From: Nemertoderma westbladi
Lineage: Eukaryota; Xenacoelomorpha; Nemertodermatida; Nemertodermatidae
Assembly (NCBI GenBank): GCA_032718475.1
Contig: JAUCBJ010005485.1
Span: 1-31,361, forward strand
Direction: 5' to 3'
DNA: 31,361 nucleotides
Below the pieces are notes generated by a model. The model did not search any database. It saw nothing but the letters and a program-made list of their open reading frames with translations, and was not told the DNA's origin. Below are positions 1 to 11,180 of the stretch, in pieces (within the stretch, counting starts at the first letter, position 1; every line of letters starts with the position of its first letter). The position numbers and the translations under genes were made by a program.

Positions 1-118
1 AGCAAATGTCATGGATGATAGGGAGTTGTGGCGGTGCAATTTTGTTGACAAGCCGGCACAGCATTCTTAAAAATGCAGCTGCAATGCAGCATGCCGATCC
101 TAGTAGTAGTAGTAGTAG
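1..118 (+). mobile_element. 3' end of a non-LTR retrotransposon (LINE), cut by the window edge
   Basis: Bases 2-70 read in frame as the last 22 codons of a LINE reverse-transcriptase polyprotein, ending VDKPAQHS then TAA. They match the C-terminus of the minus-strand LINE copy at 11997-12595 almost residue for residue. After the stop come about 35 bp of 3' UTR with GCAGCTGC/GCATGC palindromes, then a (TAG)n tail at about 103-118. The second copy has the same 3' UTR and a TAG-type tail, which defines the element's 3' end. The 23-bp minisatellite starts directly after the tail. The rest of the element lies left of the window, so intactness cannot be judged. Confidence 0.85.
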
Positions 119-529
119 GTCTGTGTTTTGTACCTGGGGGGTCTGTGTTTTGTACCTGAGGGGGTCTGTGTTTTGTACCTCAGTACCTGGGGGGGTCTGT
201 GTTTTGTACCTGGGGGGTCTGTGTTTTGTACCTGGGGGGGTCTGTGTTTTGTACCTGGGGGGGTCTGTGTTTTGTACCTGGGGGGGTCTGTGTTTTGTAC
301 CTGGGGGGGTCTGTGTTTTGTACCTGGGGGGGTCTGTGTTTTGTACCTGGGGGGGTCTGTGTTTTGTACCTGGGGGGGTCTGTGTTTTGTACCTGGGGGG
401 GTCTGTGTTTTGTACCTGGGGGGGTCTGTGTTTTGTACCTGGGGGGGTCTGTGTTTTGTACCTGGGGGGGTCTGTGTTTTGTACCTGGGGGGGTCTGTGT
501 TTTGTACCTGGGGGTCTGGGGTCTTGGGT
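119..529 (+). repeat. Minisatellite A, 23-bp unit, about 18 copies
   Basis: The unit is TCTGTGTTTTGTACCT followed by seven Gs. Copies are nearly identical in the middle; the first few vary in G-run length or carry a short CAGTACC insertion near 181. The + strand is G-rich, with one G7 run per unit, so neighbouring units could form G-quadruplexes. Because 23 is not a multiple of three and the unit has no stop in most frames, long meaningless reading frames run through it on both strands. It begins immediately after the LINE tail. Confidence 0.95.
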
Positions 530-1027
530 CTGTGTTTTGTACACAACCATGGTTTTATACTTTATTCTAGATATTAATTTGTTTTATTTAGCAAACGTTT
601 AACACTTTAGTTTGTTTGTAGAGGGCCGGGGGGTCTATTGTCCGAGGATGGGGGCTACTGTCCTAGAACATCTTTTTGTATAATGTAGTTCCGGCCAATA
701 TTCATAGCTATATATAAAGTCTAAGCCACTCTTCATACTTATAAGTTTAGATGTTGGTCATTAAAAATAATTTAACATTTTCTATAGCGCCAAGTGAGCG
801 CGTCACTTTTGTCTAGGATATTATTAATTACAAACTCGAATCGATCTTAGCCACCGAGGCTATAATAATTCAAGATTATGTTCATTTCTTTTTATTAACA
901 AGTAAATTTACCTTCAGCATGGAGATAGCAGTCACTACTGGTCTTCTCTGGATGATGGAAATTACAATAGCAATGAGGTCTGTAATACTGCGTGGTCGTG
1001 TATTATTTCTTTAGTTATTTGTGAAAA
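530..1027. other. Unique AT-rich spacer between minisatellites A and B
   Basis: No gene is evident. Around 625-665 two G-rich pieces ending in similar CTAYTGTCC words look like a decayed short duplication. A pyrimidine-rich acceptor-like stretch ends in CAG at about 918, followed by a short open stretch, but there is no good donor and no ERM similarity. If the ERM gene continues to the left, this is intronic. Confidence 0.5.
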
Positions 1028-3370
1028 CTACTCTGTCCCCCCAACCCGATGGTAGTGTACCACTCTGTCCTCCAACCCCGATGGTAGTGTACCACTCGTC
1101 CTCCAACGCTGATGGTAGTGTACCACTCGTCCCCCCAACCCGATGGTAGTGTACCACTCGTCCCCCCAACCCGAAGGCAGTGTACCACTCGTCCCCCCAA
1201 CCCGATGGCAGTGTACCACTCGTCCCCCCAACCCGATGGTAGTGTACCACTCTGTCCTCCAACCCCGATGGTAGTGTACCCCTCTGTCCTCCAACCCCGA
1301 TGGCAGTGTACCACTCTGTCCCCCCAACCCCGATGGTAGTGTACCACTCGTCCCCCCAACCCCTATGGTAGTGTACCCCTCTGTCCTCCAACCCCGATGG
1401 CAGTGTACCACTCTGTCCCCCCAACCCCGATGGTAGTGTACCACTCGTCCCCCCAACCCCTATGGTAGTGTACCACTCTGTCCCCCCAACCCCGATGGCA
1501 GTGTACCACTCTGTCCCCCCAACCCCGATGGTAGTGTACCACTCGTCCCCCCAACCCCTAGGGTAGTGTACCACTCGTCCCGCCAACCCCGATGGTAGTG
1601 TACTACTCTGTCCCCCCAACCCGAGGGTAGTGTACCACTCAGTCCCTCCAACCCCTAGGGTAGTGTACCACTCGTCCCCCCAACCCGATGGTAGTGTACC
1701 ACTCTGTCCCCCCAACCCCGATGGTAGTGTACCACTCTGTCCCTCCAACCCCTAGGGTAGTGTACCACTCGTCCCCCCAACCCGATGGTAGTGTACCACT
1801 CTGTCCCCCCAACCCCGATGGCAGTGTACCACTCTGTCCCCCCAACCCCTAGGGTAGTGTACCACTCGTCCCCCCAACTCCTAGGGTAGTGTACCACTCG
1901 TCCTCCAACCCCGATGGTAGTGTTCCACTCTGTCCCCCCAACCCCTATGGTAGTGTACCACTCTGTCCCCCCAACCCCGATGGCAGTGTACCACTCTGTC
2001 CCCCCAACCCCGATGGTAGTGTACCACTCGTCCGCCCAACCCCTAGGGTAGTGTACCACTCGTCCCCCCAACCCCTAGGGTAGTGTACCACTCGTCCTCC
2101 AACCCCGATGGTAGTGTACCACTCTGTCTCCCCAACCCCGATGGTAGTGTACCACTCTGTCCCCCCAACCCCGATGGTAGTGTACCACTCGTCCCCCCAA
2201 CCCCTAGGGTAGTGTACCACTCGTACCCCCAACCCCTATGGTTGTGTACCACTCTTTCCCCCCAACCCGATGGTAGTGTACCACTCTGTCCCCCCAACCC
2301 CGATGGTAGTGTACCACTCTGTCCTCCAACCCCGATGGTAGTGTACCACTCTGTCTCCCCAACCCCGATGGCAGTGTACCACTCTGTCCCCCCAACCCCG
2401 ATAGTAGTGTACCACTCGTCCCCTCAACCCCTATGGTAGTGTACCACTCTGTCCCCCAACAACGATGGCAGTGTACCACTCTGTCCCCCCAACCCCGATG
2501 GTAGTGTACCACTCGTCCCCCCAACCCCTAGGGTAGTGTACCACTCGTCCCCCCAACCCCTAGGGTAGTGTACCACTCGTCCTCCAACCCCGATGGTAGT
2601 GTACCACTCTGTCCCCCCAACCCCGATGGTAGTGTACCACTCTGTCCTCCAACCCCGATGGTAGTGTACCACTCTGTCCCCCAACCCCGATGGCAGTGTA
2701 CCACTCTGTCCCCCCAACCCCGATAGTAGTGTACCACTCGTCCCCCCAACCCCGATGGTAGTGTACCACTCTGTCCCTCCAACCCCGATGGTAGTGTACC
2801 ACTCTGTCCCCCCAACCCCGATGGCAGTGTACCACTCTGTCCCCCCAACCCCGATGGTAGTGTACCACTCTGTCCCCCCAACCCCGATGGTAGTGTACCA
2901 CTCGTCCCCCCACCCCTAGGGTAGTGTACCACTCTGTCCTCCAACCCCGATGGTAGTGTACCACTCTGTCCCCCCAACCTCGATGGCAGTGTACCACTCT
3001 GTCCCCCCAACCCCGATGGCAGTGTACCACTCTGTCCCCTCAACCCCGATGGTAGTGTACCACTCGTCCCCCCAACCCCTAGGGTAGTGTGCCACTCTGT
3101 CCTCCAACCCCTATGGTAGTGTACCACTCTGTCCCCCCAACCCCGATGGTAGAGTACCACTCTGTCCTCCAACCCCGATGGTAGTGTACCACTCGTCCTC
3201 CAACCCCGATGGTAGTGTACCACTCTGTCCCCCAACCTCGATGGTAGTGTACCACTCTGTCCTCCAACTCCGATGGTAGTGTACCACTCTATCCCCAACC
3301 CCGATGGCAATGTGCCACTCTGTCCCCCAACCTCGATGGTAGTGTACCACTATGTCTCCCAAATCCTATG
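1028..3370. repeat. Minisatellite B, 32/33-bp unit, about 70 copies
   Basis: The core is GATGGTAGTGTACCACTC, followed by TGT or GT and then a C6-AA-C4 block. The one-base TGT/GT difference switches units between 33 and 32 bp. Frequent variants are GGTAG/GGCAG, CCCCGATGG/CCCTAGGG/CCCTATGG, and TCCTCC for TCCCCCC. The + strand is strongly C-rich, so the minus strand carries GGGGTTGGGGGG once per unit. The 33-bp units keep minus-strand frames open as an 11-residue repeat (VGGTEWYTTIG-like), which I do not regard as coding. It passes directly into array C. Confidence 0.95.
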
Positions 3371-6300
3371 GAAGTGTACCACTCTGTCCCCCAACACCGA
3401 TGGTAGGTTGGTGGCTTGGTGCCACTCTGTCCCCCAACACCGATGGTAGGTTGGTGGCTTGGTGCCACTCTGTCCCCCAACACCGATGGTAGGTTGGTGG
3501 CTTGGTGCCACTCTGTCCCCCAACACCGATGGTAGGTTGGTGGCTTGGTGCCACTCTGTCCTCCAACACCGATGGTAGGTTGGTGGCTTGGTGCCACTCT
3601 GTCCCCCAACACCGATGGTAGGTTGGTGGCTTGGTGCCACTCTGTCCCCCAACACCGATGGTAGGTTGGTGGCTTGGTGCCACTCTGTCCCCCACCACCG
3701 ATGGTAGGTTGGTGGCTTGTTACCACTCTGTCCCCCAACACTGATGGCAGTGTACCACTATGTCTCCCAAATCCTATGGAAGTGTACCACTCTGTCCCCC
3801 AGCACCGATGGTAGGTTGGTGGCTTGGTGCCACTCTGTCCCCCAACACCGATGGTAGGTTGGTGGCTTGGTGCCACTCTGTCCCCCAACACCGATGGTAG
3901 GTTGGTGGCTTGGTGCCACTCTGTCATCCAACACCGATGGTAGGTTGGTGGCTTGGTGCCACTTTGTCCCCCAACACCGATGGTAGGTTGGTGGCTTGGT
4001 GCCACTCTGTCCTCCAACACCGATGGTAGGTTGGTGGCTTGGTGCCACTTTGTCCTCCAACACCGATGGTAGGTTGGTGGCTTGGTGCCACTTTGTCCTC
4101 CAACACCGATGGTAGGTTGGTGGCTTGGTGCCACTTTGTCCTCCAACACCGATGGTAGGTTGGTGGCTTGGTGCCACTTTGTCCCCCAACACCGATGGTA
4201 GGTTGGTGGCTTGGTGCCACTCTGTCCTCCAACACCGATGGTAGGTTGGTGGCTTGGTGCCACTTTGTCCTCCAACCCCGATGGTAGGTTGGTGGCTTGG
4301 TGCCACTCTGTCCTGCAACACCGATGGTAGGTTGGTGGCTTGGTGCCACTTTGTCCTCCAACACCGATGGTAGGTTGGTGGCTTGGTGCCACTCTGTCCC
4401 CCAACACCGATGGTAGGTTGGTGGCTTGGTGCCACTCTGTCCTCCAACACCGATGGTAGGTTGGTGGCTTGTTACCACTCTGTCCCCCAACACTGATGGC
4501 AGTGTACCACTATGTCTCCCAAATCCTATGGAAGTGTACCACTCTGTCCCCCAACACCGATGGTATGTTGGTGGCTTGTTACCACTCTGTCCCCCAACAC
4601 TGATGGCAGTGTACCACTATGTCTCCCAAATCCTATGGAAGTGTACCACTCTGTCCCCCAACACCGATGGTAGGTTGGTGGCTTGGTGCCACTCTGTCCC
4701 CCAACACCGATGGTAGGTTGGTTGCTTGGTGCCACTCTGTCCCCCAACACCGATGGTAGGTTGGTGGCTTGGTGCCACTCTATCCCCCAACACCGATGGT
4801 AGGTTGGTGGCTTGGTGCCACTTTGTCCTCCAACCCCGATGGTAGGTTGGTGGCTTGGTGCCACTCTGTCCCCCAACACCGATGGTAGGTTGGTGGCTTG
4901 TTACCACTCTGTCCCCCAACACCGATGGTAGGTTGGTGGCTTGTTACCACTCTGTCCCCCAACACTGATGGCAGTGTACCACTATGTCTCCCAAATCCTA
5001 TGGAAGTGTACCACTCTGTCCCCCAACACCGATGGTAGGTTGTTGGCTTGGTGCCACTCTGTCCCCCAACACCGATGGTAGGTTGGTTGCTTGGTGCCAC
5101 TCTGTCCCCCAACACCGATGGTAGGTTGGTGGCTTGGTGCCACTCTGTCCCCCAACACCGATGGTAGGTTGGTGGCTTGGTGCCACTCTGTCCCCCAACA
5201 CCGATGGTAGGTTGGTGGCTTGGTGCCACTTTGTCCTCCAACCCCGATGGTAGGTTGGTGGCTTGGTGCCACTCTGTCCCCCAACACCGATGGTAGGTTG
5301 GTGGCTTGTTACCACTCTGTCCCCCAACACTGATGGCAGTGTACCACTATGTCTCCCAAATCCTATGGAAGTGTACCACTCTGTCCCCCAGCACCGATGG
5401 TAGGTTGGTGGCTTGGTGCCACTCTGTCCCCCAACACCGATGGTAGGTTGGTGGCTTGGTGCCACTCTGTCCCCCAACACCGATGGTAGGTTGGTCGCTT
5501 GGTGCCACTCTGTCCCCCAACACCGATGGTAGGTTGGTGGCTTGGTGCCACTCTGTCCTCCAACACCGATGGTAGGTTGGTGGCTTGGTGCCACTCTGTC
5601 ACCCAACACCGATGGTAGGTTGGTTGCTTGGTGCCACTCTGTCCCCCAACACCGATGGTAGGTTGGTGGCTTGGTGCCACTCTATCCCCCAACACCGATG
5701 GTAGGTTGGTGGCTTGGTGCCACTTTGTCCTCCAACCCCGATGGTAGGTTGGTGGCTTGGTGCCACTCTGTCCCCCAACACCGATGGTAGGTTGGTGGCT
5801 TGTTACCACTCTGTCCCCCAACACCGATGGTAGGTTGGTGGCTTGTTACCACTCTGTCCCCCAACACTGATGGCAGTGTACCACTATGTCTCCCAAATCC
5901 TATGGAAGTGTACCACTCTGTCCCCCAACACCGATGGTAGGTTGTTGGCTTGGTGCCACTCTGTCCCCCAACACGATGGTAGGTTGGTTGCTTGGTGCCA
6001 CTCTGTCCCCCAACACCGATGGTAGGTTGGTGGCTTGGTGCCACTCTGTCCCCCAACACCGATGGTAGGTTGGTGGCTTGGTGGCACTCTGTCCCCCAAC
6101 ACTGATGGTAGGTTGGTGGCTTGGTGCCACTTTGTCCTCCAACCCCGATGGTAGGTTGGTGGCTTGGTGCCACTCTGTCCCCCAACACCGATGGTAGGTT
6201 GGCGGCTTGTTACCACTCTGTCCCCCAACACTGATGGCAGTGTACCACTATGTCTCCCAAATCCTATGGAAGTGCACCACTCTGTCCCCCAGCACCGATG

Positions 6301-8284
6301 GTAGGTTGGTGGCTTGGTGCCACTCTGTCCCCCAACACCGATGGTAGGTTGGTGGCTTGGTGCCACTCTGTCCTCCAACACCGATGGTAGGTTGGTGGCT
6401 TGGTGCCACTTTGTCCCCCAACACCGATGGTAGGTTGGTGGCTTGGTGCCACTCTGTCCTCCAACACCGATGGTAGGTTGGTGGCTTGGTGCCACTCTGT
6501 CCTCCAACACCGATGGTAGGTTGGTGGCTTGGTGCCACTTTGTCCTCCAACACCGATGGTAGGTTGGTGGCTTGGTGCCACTCTGTCCCCCAACACCGAT
6601 GGTAGGTTGGTGGCTTGGTGCCACTCTGTCCCCCAACACCGATGGTAGGTTGGTGGCTTGGTGCCACTCTGTCCCCCAACACTGATGGTAGGTTGGTGGC
6701 TTGGTGCCACTTTGTCCTCCAACCCCGATGGTAGGTTGGTGGCTTGGTGCCACTCTGTCCCCCAACACCGATGGTAGGTTGGTGGCTTGTTACCACTCTG
6801 TCCCCCAACACTGATGGCAGTGTACCACTATGTCTCCCAAATCCTATGGAAGTGTACCACTCTGTCCCCCAGCACCGATGGTAGGTTGGTGGCTTGGTGC
6901 CACTCTGTCCCCCAACACCGATGGTAGGTTGGTGGCTTGGTGCCACTCTGTCCTCCAACACCGATGGTAGGTTGGTGGCTTGGTGCCACTTTGTCCCCCA
7001 ACACCGATGGTAGGTTGGTGGCTTGGTGCCACTCTGTCCTCCAACACCGATGGTAGGTTGGTGGCTTGGTGCCACTCTGTCCCCCAACACCGATGGTAGG
7101 TTGGTGGCTTGGTGCCACTCTGTCCCCCAACACCGATGGTAGGTTGGTGGCTTGGTGCCACTCTGTCCTCCAACACCGATGGTAGGTTGGTGGCTTGTTG
7201 CCACTTTGTCCCCCAACACCGATGGTAGGTTGGTGGCTTGGTGCCACTCTGTCCTCCAACACCGATGGTAGGTTGGTGGCTTGGTGCCACTCTGTCCTCC
7301 AACACCGATGGTAGGTTGGTGGCTTGGTGCCACTTTGTCCTCCAACACCGATGGTAGGTTGGTGGCTTGGTGCCACTTTGTCCTCCAACCCCGATGGTAG
7401 GTTGGTGGCTTGGTGCCACTTTGTCCTCCAACCCCGATGGTAGGTTGGTGGCTTGGTGCCACTCTGTCCCCCAACACCGATGGTAGGTTGGTGGCTTGGT
7501 GCCACTCTGTCCTCCAACACCGATGGTAGGTTGGTGGCTTGGTGCCACTTTGTCCTCCAACCCCGATGGTAGGTTGGTGGCTTGGTGCCACTCTGTCCTC
7601 CAACATCGATGGTAGGTTGGTGGCTTGGTGCCACTTTGTCCTCCAACACCGATGGTAGGTTGGTGGCTTGGTGCCACTCTGTCCCCCAACACCGATGGTA
7701 GGTTGGTGGCTTGGTGCCACTCTGTCCTCCAACACCGATGGTAGGTTGGTGGCTTGGTGCCACTCTGTCCCCCAACACCGATGGTAGGTTGGTGGCTTGG
7801 TGCCACTCTGTCCTCCAACATCGATGGTAGGTTGGTGGCTTGGTACCACTCTGTCCTCCAACCCCGATGGTAGGTTGGTGGCTTGGTGCCACTCTGTCCC
7901 CCAACACCGATGGTAGGTTGGTGGCTTGGTGCCACTCTGTCCTCCAACACCGATGGTAGGTTGGTGGCTTGGTGCCACTCTGTCCCCCAACACCGATGGT
8001 AGGTTGGTGGCTTGGTACCACTCTGTCCTCCAACACCGATGGTAGGTTGGTGGCTTGGTGCCACTCTGTCCTCCCACCGATGGTAGGTTGGTGGCTTGGT
8101 GCCACTCTGTCCCCCAACACCGATGGTAGGTTGGTGGCTTGGTGCCACTCTGTCCCCCAACACCGATGGTAGGTTGGTGGCTTGGTACCACTCTGTCCCC
8201 CAACCCCGATGGTAGGTTGGTGGCTTGGTGCCACTCTGTCCCCCAACACCGATGGTAGGTTGGTGGCTTGGTGCCACTTTGTCC
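3371..8284. repeat. Minisatellite C, 43-bp unit, about 100 copies, with interspersed 32-bp units
   Basis: The unit keeps the flanks of the B unit (GATGGTAG and CCACTCTGTCCCCCAA) and has an extra 11 bp between them, giving GGTAGGTTGGTGGCTTGG on the + strand. Pairs of old-style 32-bp units, containing ATGTCTCCCAAATCCTATGG, recur at 3352 (the B/C junction), 3760, 4512, 4619, 4984, 5349, 5886, 6250 and 6830, then stop. The last 1.4 kb is pure 43-mers. All three minus-strand frames stay open over long distances because 43 leaves remainder 1 on division by 3. The longest such frame is 692 codons. Confidence 0.95.
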
Positions 8285-8537
8285 TTCTCTGACATTGGGC
8301 CTACAGGTAGAATCAACGGACCACACCTGAAATAAACGTGTTTAAGTTCAGTCTAATATTCTATTGTTTTAGTTGACTTTATTTATTTTGCAGTTAAACT
8401 AATACATCAATCATATTTTGTAATACAACATTATAAGAATATTAAATTAAATATTCACTTTTAATAACAATTTCAATATCTTATTGTTATTTTGGTTAGA
8501 TTTATGGAATATAGATTTTATTTATTTCTGGGGAATT

Positions 8538-8570
8538 AATTTCGCACTACCAAATCTCCAGTGCGAAATT
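8538..8570. repeat. Perfect hairpin, 11-bp stem
   Basis: AATTTCGCACT at 8538-8548 and its exact reverse complement AGTGCGAAATT at 8560-8570 enclose an 11-nt loop. It is not part of any array. It may be the core of a decayed fold-back element; no function can be assigned. Confidence 0.8.
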
Positions 8571-8903
8571 ATGTATCAGTAAGTCCCTACGCCATACGAT
8601 TTCAATGTATGTCCAGTAAGTCACCGCGTCATTCTAAATATAATCCTATGACGTCATACGAATAAACTCTATTACTATTTCACAATAATATGTACCTAAT
8701 ACTTACAAAATAATGAAATTGGTTTATGATTTAGTGTTATGATTCGAACCAACGGTCTTTACACATTTTTTTAATTATCATTGTGATGCTTACATGTTAC
8801 AAGGTTGTTCTAGAAACTTTAAATGCATCTATCAAATAAATACCCGCAAATAAATAAAATTAGATTCGCAATTTTTCGTAATTAGCACTTTAAAGTTTTA
8901 CAG

Positions 8904-8925
8904 CCCTCGTTTTGTTATACGAGGG
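8904..8925. repeat. Short perfect hairpin, 7-bp stem
   Basis: CCCTCGT and ACGAGGG are exact inverted copies separated by 8 nt. There is no T-run or gene end beside it, so I make no functional claim. Confidence 0.6.
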
Positions 8926-9752
8926 TTATACAACATCACTCGCGCCGTAACGCTATATAAAGTGCTATTTTATGAACAATGATGTATAAAGTTATATCAA
9001 ACTCCATATCATTGAATTTTTATTGTCATTTTTTTTAAATATATTAGTGTAATATTCTATTGGGTAGTCCGGGCGAATGTACCGATACTCAAAATCTCGA
9101 GAAAACCAAAGTAACTATAACTACTTTATTGTTTAAAGGTTTTAATTTCTAAGTTATATATTGAGTTTGCGCTTTTTAACCTTCCTTCCTATACAGTGTA
9201 TTTTTGATAGTTACATTTTTGTTTTATTTTGCTTCACTTCCGTGTAGTGGTATACACAATACGGAACTCGAAACGCTAAGAAGCAGGTAATCCCAACATC
9301 AATAATGTACCTTATAACTCAATGTATTCACATCTGTGTCGTGTGCTTCAGCCCTTTATTTTCCAAACTAACTTTTTGTAAACTCTTATCCTTCCCCTAT
9401 TTTTTATTATTATTATTTCGGAACGGTTGTGTGGGCCGTCCATAGCCTATATATCATGTTATATCATATTTGTATAATAAGATAAATATGAAACGGTATA
9501 TAACACAAAAATAGGAAACATATAAAGTAAACTAAGTCAAGTCAAGTAAAGTCTCTTGTTTTTGGATGGTGTACTATTGAGACAGATAAGTGAACTTATA
9601 GATTGTCCCAGTAGTAAAAATTGGAGATGGTTGTGGAAAAAATACATTCTGATATAAAGCCTGAAAGATTGGACGTTGAAATACTCAGTACGCGAGAAAA
9701 ACACTACGCCCCACAATATACTATCCTATATCGACAAACCTACATGAAAACA

Positions 9753-10976
9753 TTAACATTGGTGTCACTACTGAGATAAAACAAGTAACAATTATTAGCC
9801 ACTAACGTTGGTGCCACTATTAAGATTAAACAAGTAACACCAAACATAGGTGCCACTATTGTGATAATGCCAGTAACACCTAACATTTGTGCAACTACTG
9901 AGATAAAACAAGTAACAATTATTAGCCCCTAACATTGGTGCCACTATTAAGATTAAACAAGTAACACGAAACATAGGTGCCACTATTGTGATAATGCCAG
10001 TAACACCTAACATTTGTGCAACTACTGAGATAAAACAAGTAACAATTATTAGCCCCTAACATTGGTGCCACTATTGAGATTAAACAAGTAACACCACCAA
10101 ACATTGGTGCCACTGTTGTGATAATGCCAGTAACACCTAACATTTGTGCAACTACTGAGATAAAACAAGTAACAATTATTAGCCCCTAACATTTGTGCCA
10201 CTATTGAGATTAAACAAGTAACACCAAACATAGGTGCCACTATTGTGATAATGCCAGTAACACCTAACATAGGTGCCACTATTGGGATAATACCAGTGAC
10301 ACCTAACATTTGTGCAACTACTGAGATAAAACAAGTAACAATTATTAGCCCCTAACATTGGTGCCACTATTGAGATTAAACAAGTAACACCACCAAACAT
10401 TGGTGCCACTGTTGTGATAATGCCAGTAACACCTAACATTTGTGCAACTACTGAGATAAAACAAGTAACAATTATTAGCCCCTAACATTTGTGCCACTAT
10501 TGAGATTAAACAAGTAACACCAAACATAGGTGCCACTATTGTGATAATGCCAGTAACACCTAACATTTGTGCAACTACTGAGATAAAACAAGTAACAATT
10601 ATTAGCCCCTAACATTGGTGCCACTATTGAGATTAAACAAGTAACACCAAACATAGGTGCCACTATTGTGATAATGCCAGTAACACCTAACATTTGTGCA
10701 ACTACTGAGATAAAACAAGTAACAATTATTAGCCCCTAACATTTGTGCCACTATTGAGATTAAACAAGTAACACCAAACATAGGTGCCACTATTGTGATA
10801 ATGCCAGTAACACCTAACATAGGTGCCACTATTGGGATAATACCAGTAACACCTAACATTTGTGCAACTACTGAGATAAAACAAGTAACAATTATTAGCC
10901 CCTAACATTTGTGCCACTATTGAGATTAAACAAGTAACACCAAACATTGTTGCCACTATTGAGATAAAGCCAGTAA
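9753..10976. repeat. Minisatellite D, about 127-bp higher-order unit built of about 40-bp subunits
   Basis: The marker ATTATTAGCC occurs at 9791, 9918, 10045, 10175, 10341, 10471, 10598, 10725 and 10891, giving spacings 127, 127, 130, 166, 130, 127, 127 and 166. Within each unit a GGTGCCACTATTG-type subunit repeats about three times. The 166-bp units hold one extra subunit (AGGTGCCACTATTGGGATAA), and the 130-bp units have three extra bases (CACCACC). Each unit contains CTAAC words. The array ends about 18 bp before the ERM exon acceptor. Confidence 0.95.
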
Positions 10977-10994
10977 TCAACAATAATTTTCCAG

Positions 10995-11180
10995 GTTTAT
11001 TCTATGCCGCAACAACTTCACGTTGTGGAACACAACTACGACGACAATGAAGAGAATGTCGAGGGCGGTACAACTCAGGATGACCTTCTAGACGAGGAAA
11101 CTGCACTGAATCTCAGTCGTCCCGAAGAGGACAGAGTCACAGCAGCTGAGAAAAATAAACATCTGCAGGCCCAGTTGGCG
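10995..11180 (+). CDS. ERM: ERM (ezrin/radixin/moesin) protein, penultimate coding exon (partial gene)
   Basis: This exon encodes 62 residues in phase 0 between a TTTTCCAG acceptor and a GCG|GTGAGT donor. It starts VYSMPQQLHVVEHNYDDNEE, continues through an acidic linker, and ends in a helical start (EEDRVTAAEKNKHLQAQLA). That order matches the region of ERM proteins between the proline-containing linker (VYEPV-type) and the C-terminal domain, where vertebrate moesin has an EEKRITEAEKN-like segment. ERM proteins tie cortical F-actin to plasma-membrane proteins; this segment leads into the C-ERMAD that masks the N-terminal FERM domain. FERM and central-helix exons are not in the window and must lie to the left, beyond the arrays. 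The first donor keeps the frame into the exon at 11457. Confidence 0.9.

Larger units (their letters stand above)
8285..9752. other. Unique AT-rich spacer between arrays C and D
   Basis: No exon with ERM-like heptad coding was found. It holds two clean hairpins, listed separately, and otherwise AT-rich sequence. If the ERM gene extends leftwards this is intron sequence. Confidence 0.5.

Noticed and set aside
119-529. CRISPR-like array
   Set aside because: Units are contiguous with no unique spacers, and the genome is eukaryotic. These are ordinary minisatellites.
919-985. Possible upstream ERM exon after a CAG acceptor
   Set aside because: The reading frame (HGDSSHYWSSLDDGN) does not resemble any ERM segment and the following donor is poor.
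1028-3370. Telomere-like CCCCAA words in array B
   Set aside because: CCCCAACCCC occurs once per 33-bp unit inside a longer non-telomeric sequence, with no pure hexamer run.
1011-8326. Long open reading frames on the minus strand of arrays B and C (up to 692 codons)
   Set aside because: They are by-products of stop-free 33-bp and 43-bp units. The peptide is the same in every frame and there is no start context, unique domain or end. Frame and strand follow from unit length only.
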